Made by a program: the position numbers and the translations under genes. Of a stretch of DNA of 20,207 bases, positions 13,454-20,090 are shown piece after piece. The DNA lies in contig JBKOWY010000058.1 of the NCBI GenBank assembly GCA_046724655.1, positions 1 through 20,207 of the forward strand. The letters run 5' to 3'. A model generated the notes under the pieces. The model saw only the letters and a program-made list of their open reading frames with translations. It ran no database searches and was not told the origin of the DNA. Source of the DNA: JALZAA01 sp046724655 (GTDB taxonomy: Bacteria > Actinomycetota > Acidimicrobiia > IMCC26256 > JACDBD01). How positions within the stretch are numbered: the stretch's first letter is position 1; every line of letters begins with the position of its first letter.

Positions 13454-14749
13454 CTACGGCGTCTGGGTCCGAGGTGCGAGGGGTACCCCGCGCGGCTCGT
13501 CTCCGGCCTCGTCCGACGGGGGTTGCGCCACCGGCTCATCGAACGCTTGGGCGAGGCCGGGACGTAACAGCCGAGCGCCGAGCAGAGCCACCGCCATCAG
13601 CACCCCGGCGCCGGCCGTCGTGACCCGCAGCCCGACGCGATCGGCAATCGCCCCCTGCACCACGCTCCCCAACGGGTACAACGCGCCCAGGAGCATCATC
13701 AACAGGCTCATCACCCGGCCCCGGAGCTCGGTCGGCGCCCGCAGCTGGGCAATCGTGACGAAACTCGAGAGCGCGCCGAGATACAGGAACCCCACGACGA
13801 AGATCGTCACGACCCCCACGGCGAGGTTGGGCGCGCTCGCGTAGGCGACGAGCGCCACCGGCAGGGCGCCGAGGACGCCGAACAGCACGCGCCGGCTCCC
13901 GAACCGGTCGAACAGCGAACCGAGTGACAGGCCCATGAGCACCGCGCCGATGCCCTGGGCGGTGATGAGCAGTGACGTACCGACGTCTTCGTTGTGGAAC
14001 AGCTTCAGGGCGACCGCAGGCACGAGCGCGATGAAGGGCGCGGCGAGGAACGAGTTGAGTGCCATGTACCCGATCACGACGCGCAGGCCGGGATCGCGGC
14101 TTGCGAAGCGGGCTCCGGCACGGATCGCGGCGACGATGGATGCCTCCTTCGCCGGCACCGGCGGTGGCAGCCGCAGTGACGCGACCACTGCGACGACGGC
14201 CAAGAAACTCAGCGTGTTGAGCCCGAACGCCCACTCGAACCCACCGAAACCGATGACGACGCCGGCGAGCGCAGGACCGATGACACGGCCGAGGTTCCAC
14301 TGTGCCGACGACAGCGCGACCGCGCCCGGAAGGTCGTCGCGCGGCACGAGGTCGGGGAGCAGCGCCTGGTACGCCGGGAAGCCGAGCGCCATGGCGCATC
14401 CGGCGGCGAGGACGATCAGGGTGACGACCCCGGGCCGCGCCGTGTCCGTCGCCGCCAGCAGCGTGAGCGTGGCGGCCAGGACGATCTGCACCACGGTCGT
14501 CGTGATGAGCACGCGCTTGCGGGGCAGGCGGTCGGCGATCGCGCCGCCGAACGGGCCGAGGATGGCGTTGGGCACGAACGCTGCCGCCGCCACCAATCCC
14601 GTCCACCCGGCGCGGTGCGTGGTCGTCGTGACGAGGATGCCAACACCGACGGTCTCCATCCACGTGCCGATGTTCGACGCGAACGCGCCCGCCCACAGCA
14701 GCGCGAACGATCGGTGGCGGAGAGGCGCAAGCGAACGGGGGAGCGCCAC
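13454..14749 (-). CDS. MFS transporter (MFS_3 / EntS-like exporter family)
   Basis: A transporter of 431 residues with about 12 predicted membrane spans. It begins LAPLRHRSFALLWAGAFASN and TWMETVGVGILV, typical of the MFS_3 (enterobactin-exporter-like) group, and has the loop motif GGAIADRLPRKRV (68-80), the second-loop ALPDL/LPGAVALSSAQWNLGRVIGPALAG region, and a second-half loop SLFDRFGSRRVL. The C-terminal 40 residues are polar and Pro-rich. The start is inferred from the promoter: GTG at 14749 lies 7 bases after a TACGGT -10 box, implying a leaderless message. ATG at 14788 gives a longer protein but would lie upstream of that promoter. Substrate unknown. Confidence 0.87.
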   Translation of the reverse strand: MALPRSLAPLRHRSFALLWAGAFASNIGTWMETVGVGILVTTTTHRAGWTGLVAAAAFVPNAILGPFGGAIADRLPRKRVLITTTVVQIVLAATLTLLAATDTARPGVVTLIVLAAGCAMALGFPAYQALLPDLVPRDDLPGAVALSSAQWNLGRVIGPALAGVVIGFGGFEWAFGLNTLSFLAVVAVVASLRLPPPVPAKEASIVAAIRAGARFASRDPGLRVVIGYMALNSFLAAPFIALVPAVALKLFHNEDVGTSLLITAQGIGAVLMGLSLGSLFDRFGSRRVLFGVLGALPVALVAYASAPNLAVGVVTIFVVGFLYLGALSSFVTIAQLRAPTELRGRVMSLLMMLLGALYPLGSVVQGAIADRVGLRVTTAGAGVLMAVALLGARLLRPGLAQAFDEPVAQPPSDEAGDEPRGVPLAPRTQTP

Positions 14750-14751
14750 GC

Positions 14752-14779
14752 CTGACACCGTAATTGAGCACAGTACGGT
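14752..14779 (+). promoter_or_regulatory. Leaderless promoter of the DUF2007-like gene
   Basis: CTGACA (14752-14757, 5 of 6 to the -35 consensus), a 16-base spacer and TACGGT (14774-14779), followed by 7 bases and then ATG at 14787. This matches the leaderless actinobacterial pattern; no ribosome-binding site precedes the ATG. It overlaps the MFS promoter on the other strand. Confidence 0.6.
14757..14762 (-). promoter_or_regulatory. -10 element of a leaderless promoter for the MFS gene
   Basis: On the minus strand TACGGT is followed by 7 bases and then GTG at 14749. It is one arm of the inverted repeat CACCGTA (14756-14762) / TACGGTG (14774-14780). No strong -35 is seen. Confidence 0.45.
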
Positions 14780-14786
14780 GAACGGC

Positions 14787-15044
14787 ATGGCGCGCCAGCC
14801 GCGACAGGGAGGCTGCATCGTGGAGGTCGCCAACTTGCCGTCGCGCTTTCAGGCGAATGCCGCGCTCTCGTTGCTCGAGGCCAACGGCATCAACGCCATG
14901 GCCAAGTACGGCGACGCCGAAGGGTGGGCGCCGCACTTCGGACCGCTCGACGGCTACCGCGTGATGGTGTTCGACGAGGATCTCGACACCGCCAAAGCCG
15001 TCATCGAATCGGATGAAGCGTTCCCGCCGCCGCGCTCGTCGTGA
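14787..15044 (+). CDS. Small DUF2007-like protein
   Basis: A soluble protein of 85 residues. The sequence GCIVEVANLPSRFQANAALSLLEANGINAMAKYGDAEGW, read in parts, followed by YRVMVFDEDLDTAKAVIES, has the beta-alpha-beta pattern of the DUF2007/putative signal-transducing family (a short ACT-like or GlnB-like fold that begins with a value for one residue in two compartments is not shown). Function in this family is unknown. The start is fixed by the promoter 7 bases upstream. A much longer open frame that runs through it from 13935 is antisense to the MFS gene and not real. Divergent from the MFS gene; convergent with the DinB-like gene 18 bases on. Confidence 0.7.
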   Translation: MARQPRQGGCIVEVANLPSRFQANAALSLLEANGINAMAKYGDAEGWAPHFGPLDGYRVMVFDEDLDTAKAVIESDEAFPPPRSS

Positions 15045-15062
15045 CGCGCCGTTATGGCACCC

Positions 15063-15737
15063 TCACTCGACGAGGGGCGTCGGGCGGGGCGTGAAGATGC
15101 CGAAGACGAGCAGCTCGGGCATGACCTCACCATCCCAGCCGAACGCTCGAATCTGGTCGAGGCTGCGCCGCCCCGTCAATGCCCGGAACAGCTCGAACCA
15201 GTCGACCCGCAACCCGATATCTCGGGTGCCACCGCCGAGCGTCGTGGCCGCGACATCCGTCTCGAGCCGTAGCGTGACTTCGGCGGTGTCGGCCGCAGCC
15301 GTGAGGCCCTGCTGCGACCAGTCGAAGGCGAGGGCCATCGCGTCAGAGTCCCGAGCGCCGGGACGTCCGAGCGCGCCCCGGATGTCGTGCTCGTGCGTTG
15401 CAGCATCGAACAGCATCTGCCCCATCGCGACATCGGGGAGGGTCGGCATGATCGCTTCGACCTTGCGTCCTTCGGCATCCCACTCGTCGAGGAGGCGGTC
15501 CGTGCTCCAGTCGCGCCGCGCATCCACCTGACACGCCGTCCACGCGTCCGTCCCCACGCCCTCGAGGTTCCCGGCATTGATGTCGGCAGTGATGCCACTG
15601 AGATGCGCCACGAGGTCGCGAACCCGCCACTCCGGCGCAGCCGGCGCCAGCTGCTCGAGCTGTTCCTCGTTCGTGTCGCGCACGAGTTCGGAGACTCGTC
15701 CGCGGAGCGCACGGTAGATCTCCGCGTAGTCGGTCAC
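15063..15737 (-). CDS. Maleylpyruvate isomerase/DinB-like (MDMPI family) metal-binding protein
   Basis: A 224-residue protein with the layout of the TIGR03083/MDMPI group of the DinB superfamily. It has an N-terminal four-helix-bundle pattern with PEWRVRDLVAHLSG (His about 45) and MLFDAATHEHDIRGALGRPG (His about 115 and 117), the three histidines expected to hold a divalent metal, and a smaller C-terminal domain with WFELFRALTGRRSLDQIRAFGW. Known members use mycothiol in actinobacteria, but most have no assigned reaction, and I infer none here. GTG at 15737 follows a GGGGGAGGA run; the spacing is short but no better start is seen. Divergent from the flavin-reductase-like gene, with 88 bases between them. 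Confidence 0.8.
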   Translation of the reverse strand: MTDYAEIYRALRGRVSELVRDTNEEQLEQLAPAAPEWRVRDLVAHLSGITADINAGNLEGVGTDAWTACQVDARRDWSTDRLLDEWDAEGRKVEAIMPTLPDVAMGQMLFDAATHEHDIRGALGRPGARDSDAMALAFDWSQQGLTAAADTAEVTLRLETDVAATTLGGGTRDIGLRVDWFELFRALTGRRSLDQIRAFGWDGEVMPELLVFGIFTPRPTPLVE

Positions 15738-15825
15738 TCCTCCCCCAGGTAGCCTGCGCGCGGCTGCGGTGGCTTTGCCGACCGTAGTCGCATAGCCGGA
15801 GCTTGCGACGGCGACAGGAGGAACC

Positions 15826-16368
15826 GTGCCTCTCAAGACCGGGCCCGTCGGTCCGTTTCCCGCCGGCGCCGATCCCGAAGAGTACGACCGGCTACGGCGC
15901 CGCGTCCTCTGGGCGATGCCGTCGGGCCTGTTCATCGTCGGCAGCCGATCGGGGGACCGTCGCAACGGCATGACGTGCAACTGGGCGACACAGCTCGGGT
16001 TCGACCCGAAGCTGCTCGGCGTCAGCGTCGAGAAGGACGCGTTCACCAACGAGCTGATCACCGAAGGCGGCGTGTTCTGCCTGAACATCGTGGACCGCGA
16101 GGACCGGGCGATCGTCCGGAAGTTCACGAAACCGGTCGACGTCGACCTGGAGGCGCGCACACTGAACGGCTTCCGGTTCCACGACGGTGCGACCGGCGCA
16201 CCGATCCTCGATCAGGCGGTCGCATATGTCGACTGCACCATGCACGCGACCGTCGATGCCGGCTCACACGACCTGTTCCTCGGTGAGATCGTCGACGCCG
16301 CGTTCCAGAAGGACGAGGAGACACCGGTCCTGCGGATGGAGGACACCCGGATGAGCTACGGCGGCTGA
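15826..16368 (+). CDS. Flavin reductase-like domain protein
   Basis: A 180-residue protein of the flavin-reductase-like (FMN-binding split barrel) family. The core reads RRVLWAMPSGLFIVGSRSGD, NGMTCNWATQLGFDPKLLGVSV, KDAFTNELITEGGVFCLNIVD and later LGEIVDAAFQKDEETPVLRM, which is the usual order of the FMN-binding strands. Family members reduce flavin with NAD(P)H for a partner monooxygenase or act as stand-alone flavoproteins; no monooxygenase is adjacent, so the partner is unknown. The GTG start has a strong AGGAGG 4 bases upstream. Its last codons and stop form the left arm of a 15-bp terminator stem. Confidence 0.87.
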   Translation: MPLKTGPVGPFPAGADPEEYDRLRRRVLWAMPSGLFIVGSRSGDRRNGMTCNWATQLGFDPKLLGVSVEKDAFTNELITEGGVFCLNIVDREDRAIVRKFTKPVDVDLEARTLNGFRFHDGATGAPILDQAVAYVDCTMHATVDAGSHDLFLGEIVDAAFQKDEETPVLRMEDTRMSYGG

Positions 16369-16391
16369 CCCCCCACGGGTCAGCCGCCGTA
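16357..16391. terminator. Perfect 15-bp hairpin overlapping a gene end, between convergent genes
   Basis: TACGGCGGCTGACCC (16357-16371) pairs perfectly with GGGTCAGCCGCCGTA (16377-16391) around the loop CCCAC. The left arm contains the last three codons and the TGA of the flavin-reductase-like gene. The right arm ends 9 bases before the stop of the convergent proline-rich gene, so it can serve both directions. Confidence 0.75.
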
Positions 16392-16399
16392 ACCCTGGA

Positions 16400-16747
16400 T
16401 CACTGGTTTCCGGCCCGTCGAAGCGCGTTCAGGAGGCTCTGATACGCCCGGTCGGTCGTCGCGCACTTCGTGTCGGTGTCGTTTGCCGCTGACTGAAGCT
16501 CAGGTGGGACACCGCCACCCGACGCCTTCTCCTTGTCGTCTGCCTCGCTGCTCTTGCCGACGAAGGCGAAGATCGCGAGCGCCGCAGCCACGACCAGCAG
16601 CACAACGACGACGATGAAGGCGACGAGCGGCACGGCCGCGCCACGCTTCTTCGGCGGTGCGCCGGGCGAAGACGGGGGTGGTCCCGAAGGTGGCCCCGGA
16701 GGCGGCCCGACGGGCGGCGTCGGCGGCGTTGGCTGCGTTGGTGTCAT
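16400..16747 (-). CDS. Proline-rich single-span membrane protein of unknown function
   Basis: A 115-residue protein. Residues 1-32 are an almost pure Pro/Thr/Gly/Ser tract; KKR (33-35) precedes one hydrophobic span at about 40-63 (LVAFIVVVVLLVVAAALAIF). By the positive-inside rule the proline tract is cytoplasmic and the tail is outside. The tail of about 50 residues is charged, then ends with a short helix-like segment containing one cysteine (about 95) and TDRAYQSLLNALRRAGN. I do not recognise a named family. The layout resembles many actinobacterial envelope proteins. ATG at 16747 is preceded by a weak purine stretch only. Convergent with the flavin-reductase-like gene; 90 bases separate its start from the prenyltransferase gene. 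Confidence 0.65.
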   Translation of the reverse strand: MTPTQPTPPTPPVGPPPGPPSGPPPSSPGAPPKKRGAAVPLVAFIVVVVLLVVAAALAIFAFVGKSSEADDKEKASGGGVPPELQSAANDTDTKCATTDRAYQSLLNALRRAGNQ

Positions 16748-16837
16748 GACTCTCTTCACATTCCTGCCTCGGGAATTGCCGGCGCGGAACCTGCCACAGC
16801 CGTCCCGGAGACAAACCCGGGAGTACGCTGCGCGGCG

Positions 16838-17875
16838 ATGACGGACGTTGGCGATCAAGTCACGTCGCCTGACGCCGCGCGGCGGTCGCAGCTTCTGCGC
16901 AACTGGCAGCACGCGCTGAGCACCGGCAATCCCTCTCCCGGGCGCATCGACCCCGTGTCGCGGTGGCTGGTGCTCACTCGGGCCTCGGTGCTCCCCATGA
17001 CGATCACGGCTGCCGCGATCGCCGGGCTCCTCGCGGCCTTCGCCGACGACCACGTCCGCTGGTGGTTGTTCGCACTCGCGGCCGGCGGCTTGGTGCTCGC
17101 CCACATCGCGAACAACCTGATGAACGACCTCTTCGACCTCGAGGTGGGCGCCGACACCGACACCTACCCGCGCGCCTTGTACGCGCCGCACCCGGTGCTG
17201 TCAGGAATGATCACCCGCCGAGGGCTTCTCTCGGCCGCCCTCGTCATCAACACGATCGACCTCGCGATCCTCGTTGTGCTCTTCGTGGCACGGGGCTGGC
17301 CGGTGGTCGCCTTCGCGCTGGGCGGATTCCTCCTCTCGGTCGCCTACACGGCCCCGCCGCTGCGTTTGAAGAAGCACGGGCTGGGCGAGCCGACGGTGCT
17401 GGTCGTATGGGGCCCGTTGATGGTCGGGGGCACGTATTACGCCGCCACGGGCAACCTCCCGGCCGAGGTTGTCGTCGCGTCACTGCCGTACGCGCTGCTG
17501 TGCACGTCCGTGCTCATGGGCAAGCACATCGACAAGATCCCGTGGGACGCCCGCGACGGCACGAACACGTTGCCGGTGCTCCTCGGGGAGCGTGCAGCGC
17601 GTGCCGTCACGCAGGCGATGATGGTGGCGTTCTACGTCCTCGTGGCACTACTCGTCGGCGTGGGGACATTCCCGATTGCCGCTCTGCTCGTCATGTTGGC
17701 GGTACCGAAGCTCGTGAAGATCTGGCCCGCGTTCTCGCAACCGAAGCCGTCGGAGCCGCCCCAAGGGTTCCCGATCTGGCCGTTGTGGTACGCGGCGCTG
17801 GCCTTCGTCCATACGCGCCGAGCGGGCGGACTGCTCGTGCTCGGCCTCATCGTGGGCGTCATCCTCGGCTGGTGA
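16838..17875 (+). CDS. menA: UbiA-family prenyltransferase, probably 1,4-dihydroxy-2-naphthoate polyprenyltransferase
   Basis: A 345-residue integral membrane protein with about 8-9 spans. The first prenyl-diphosphate/Mg2+ motif is NDLFD within LMNDLFDLEVGADTD (96-107). YTAPPLRLKKHGLGEPTVL (170-188) and WGPLMVGGTYYAATG match the conserved MenA region. The second acidic motif reads GKHIDKIPWDARDG (228-241), less standard than the DxETD form of classic MenA. In the pathway MenA would attach the polyprenyl tail before MenG methylation; the men context favours this, but another UbiA substrate is possible. The first about 40 residues are a polar extension. ATG at 16838 lies 8 bases after a TACGCT box (16824-16829), suggesting a leaderless start. 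The acyl-CoA synthetase follows 35 bases downstream. Confidence 0.72.
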   Translation: MTDVGDQVTSPDAARRSQLLRNWQHALSTGNPSPGRIDPVSRWLVLTRASVLPMTITAAAIAGLLAAFADDHVRWWLFALAAGGLVLAHIANNLMNDLFDLEVGADTDTYPRALYAPHPVLSGMITRRGLLSAALVINTIDLAILVVLFVARGWPVVAFALGGFLLSVAYTAPPLRLKKHGLGEPTVLVVWGPLMVGGTYYAATGNLPAEVVVASLPYALLCTSVLMGKHIDKIPWDARDGTNTLPVLLGERAARAVTQAMMVAFYVLVALLVGVGTFPIAALLVMLAVPKLVKIWPAFSQPKPSEPPQGFPIWPLWYAALAFVHTRRAGGLLVLGLIVGVILGW

Positions 17876-17910
17876 CGGCGGCGAAAACAACTGAGAACTG
17901 GGGGGTAACG

Positions 17911-19563
17911 ATGCTCGAGAGCACGATGCAGGACTTCCCGCTGACCATCGGGATGATCCTGCGCCATGGTCGCACCGTCTTCGGTGACAGCGAGGTCGTC
18001 ACCTTCGAGGGCGATGGCTGCCGGCGGGCGTCGTTCGCCGAGGTCGCCCAGCGCGTCGACCGGCTCGCGGGGGCGCTCCGGGGGCTCGGGATCGAGGACG
18101 GCGACCGGGTCGCCACGTTCCAGTGGAACAACCAGGAGCACCTCGAGGCGTACCTGGCGATCCCGAACATGGGCGCGGTGCTGCACACGCTGAACATCCG
18201 GCTGTTCCCGGAGCAGCTCACATACGTGGCGAACCACGCCGAGGACCGCGTCGTTCTCGTCGACGACAGCCTGGTTCCGCTGCTGGCGAGGGTGGCGCCG
18301 GACCTCAAGACCGTCGAGCACTACATCGTCGTCGGCGGGGGCGACGCGGGGGGAGCTCTGACCGCGCTGGCGGAGGCGGCGGCCGGGGCGGACGTCCTGC
18401 GCTACGACCATCTGCTCGCGAGTGCCGACGCCGAATTCCCGTGGCCCGAAGTGGACGAACGCGCCGCCGCGGCCATGTGCTACACGAGTGGGACCACAGG
18501 GAACCCCAAAGGCGTGGTGTACTCGCATCGGTCGACGGTGCTGCACTCGATGAGCGTCAACGCCGGCATAGCCGTCGGGCTCACCGAGCACGATCGGGTG
18601 CTGCCCATCGTCCCGATGTTCCATGCCAACGCCTGGGGGCTGCCCTACGCGGCGTGGTACGCGGGTGCGAGCTTCGTGATGCCGGACCGGTTCCTTCAGG
18701 CGGAACCGCTCGCGAAGCTGATCGAGTCCGAACGACCCACGGTCGCGGGCGCCGTCCCCACGATCTGGTCCGATCTCCACCGCTACTCCCAGAGCCATCC
18801 CGTCGACATGAGCTCCTTCCGGCTCGTGGTGTGCGGCGGGTCGGCTGTGCCCCGCAGCCTGATGGAGCGCTTCGACGCGGATCAAGGCGTCCGGATCATC
18901 CAGGGCTGGGGGATGACCGAGACCAGTCCGCTCGCCGCCCTCGCGTACCCGCCCCGAGGCGTCGAGCCCGGGACGTCGGAAGAGATGGACTGGCGGGCGA
19001 AAGCCGGGCGCGTGCTCAGCGGGGTCGAGCTACGGATCGTCGACGACGCCGGCAACGCGCTGCCGTGGGACGGCGAAGCGGTTGGTGAGATCGAGGTTCG
19101 CGGTCCCTGGGTGACGGCCCGTTATTACCTCGACCCGGCGAGCGACAAGTTCGACGACGGCTGGCTGCGCACCGGTGATGTTGGCTGCGTCGAGCCCAAC
19201 GGCTTCATTCAGATCACCGACCGGGCCAAGGACGTCATCAAGTCGGGAGGCGAGTGGATCTCGTCCGTGGAGCTCGAGAACTACCTCATGGCGCACCCCG
19301 ACGTCGTCGAGGCGGCCGTGATCGGCGTGCCCGACCCGAAGTGGGAGGAGCGTCCGCTCGCGTGCGTCGTCTGCGATGAAGGGTCCTCGACCTCCGCCGA
19401 CGATCTCCGGTCGTTCCTCGCCGGCAAGGTGGCGAAGTGGCAGGTGCCCGAGCGGTGGGCGTTCATCGACGAGGTGCCCAAGACGAGTGTCGGGAAGTTC
19501 GACAAGAAGGTGTTGCGCACCAAGCACAACGATGGTGAGCTCGACGTCGAAGACCTGGGCTAG
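17911..19563 (+). CDS. Acyl-CoA synthetase (AMP-forming, long/medium-chain fatty-acid-CoA ligase type)
   Basis: An ANL-superfamily adenylate-forming ligase of 550 residues. The P-loop is YTSGTTGNPKGVVYSH (191-206), then PMFHANAWGLPY, the adenine-binding GWGMTETSP, GWLRTGDVG (417-425) with the ribose-binding Asp, the hinge DRAKDVIKSGGEWIS, and the catalytic lysine in KTSVGKFDKK (Lys529). Length and the N-terminal LTIGMILRHGRTVFGD match fatty-acyl-CoA ligases of the FadD/AlkK type. MenE (o-succinylbenzoate-CoA ligase) is shorter and lacks this N-terminal form, so I do not call it MenE. The ATG follows a GGGGGG run. It shares a transcript with the prenyltransferase gene by position and is followed at once by a long dyad at 19564-19620. 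Physiological substrate unknown. Confidence 0.88.
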   Translation: MLESTMQDFPLTIGMILRHGRTVFGDSEVVTFEGDGCRRASFAEVAQRVDRLAGALRGLGIEDGDRVATFQWNNQEHLEAYLAIPNMGAVLHTLNIRLFPEQLTYVANHAEDRVVLVDDSLVPLLARVAPDLKTVEHYIVVGGGDAGGALTALAEAAAGADVLRYDHLLASADAEFPWPEVDERAAAAMCYTSGTTGNPKGVVYSHRSTVLHSMSVNAGIAVGLTEHDRVLPIVPMFHANAWGLPYAAWYAGASFVMPDRFLQAEPLAKLIESERPTVAGAVPTIWSDLHRYSQSHPVDMSSFRLVVCGGSAVPRSLMERFDADQGVRIIQGWGMTETSPLAALAYPPRGVEPGTSEEMDWRAKAGRVLSGVELRIVDDAGNALPWDGEAVGEIEVRGPWVTARYYLDPASDKFDDGWLRTGDVGCVEPNGFIQITDRAKDVIKSGGEWISSVELENYLMAHPDVVEAAVIGVPDPKWEERPLACVVCDEGSSTSADDLRSFLAGKVAKWQVPERWAFIDEVPKTSVGKFDKKVLRTKHNDGELDVEDLG

Positions 19564-19620
19564 GCGCACGATGCGTATTTCAACCGCGCCAGGCGCGGTT
19601 CAGATACGCATCGGGTGCGC
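19564..19620. terminator. Long dyad after the acyl-CoA synthetase, flanked by 10-bp direct repeats
   Basis: Arms of 20 bases, GATGCGTATTTCAACCGCGC (19570-19589) and GCGCGGTTCAGATACGCATC (19593-19612), pair with two mismatches around CAG. An outer GCGCAC/GTGCGC pair (19564-19569, 19615-19620) extends them. It begins directly after the TAG of the ligase gene. The 10-mer GCGCACGATG occurs at 19564-19573 and again at 19617-19626. Terminator by position; a small mobile palindromic repeat is an alternative. Confidence 0.6.
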
Positions 19621-19688
19621 ACGATGATCCTCGCCGCCGAGAGCGTCGGCGACCTCATCAGTTTCTCGGTTCTGCTGTCGGTGCCGGC

Positions 19689-20090
19689 GTGTTCGTGCTC
19701 GCCTGGCTCGTCGGGCGTTTGCTCGGTGTCCGCCGGTCGTGGACGACGACGGTCGCGTCCGGCGTCCTGGGCTGGGTCGGCGGGGTCGCGCTGTCGCTGG
19801 CCATCGCGAGCCAGCGCGATCCCATCTCGAAGGGGTTCAGCAGGAACGTCTGGCTGTTCTCGACGCTCGGGGTGATGTCGGCATCGGTGTGGATCGAGCT
19901 GTTGGCGAAGCCGGGCGCGCTCGCTCGCGCCCAGACCGGCCTCACGTCGATCCCGCATCCGATCCAGGCCGTGAGGCGGCGAGGCCGGCGCGTCAGCCGC
20001 TACGCGCAGATCACCCGCATCGCGATCCGTAACGGCCTTGGTCCGGGACTCGGCCTCGGTCGCCACACCGAGGATGGACGATCCGCATGA
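19689..20090 (+). CDS. Membrane domain resembling the N-terminus of an ABC1/UbiB-family kinase (probably a broken gene)
   Basis: A 133-residue product. Three hydrophobic stretches (VFVLAWLVGRLLG, TTVASGVLGWVGGVALSLAIAS, NVWLFSTLGVMSASVWIELLA) are followed by a basic linker with RRRGRRVSRYAQITRIAIRNGLG and a stop. This layout and linker match what I know of the N-terminal part of actinobacterial UbiB/AarF proteins, which then continue into the kinase domain. Here no kinase motifs follow. GTG at 19689 has no good ribosome-binding site. The sequence just upstream reads MILAAESVGDLISF from ATG 19624 in another frame; adding one base near 19664-19668 would join it to LGSAVGAGVFVLAWLVG, so a frameshift is likely. 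The assignment is from memory of the family and is moderate. Confidence 0.55.
   Translation: MFVLAWLVGRLLGVRRSWTTTVASGVLGWVGGVALSLAIASQRDPISKGFSRNVWLFSTLGVMSASVWIELLAKPGALARAQTGLTSIPHPIQAVRRRGRRVSRYAQITRIAIRNGLGPGLGLGRHTEDGRSA

Noticed and set aside
13935..14786. Upstream part of a long plus-strand frame joined to the DUF2007-like protein
   Set aside because: It is antisense to the MFS transporter and Ser/Ala/Thr/Arg-rich without motifs; the promoter and ATG at 14787 mark the real start.
17911..19563. Acyl-CoA synthetase as MenE
   Set aside because: At 550 residues with a fatty-acyl ligase N-terminus it fits FadD/AlkK-type enzymes better than the shorter MenE.
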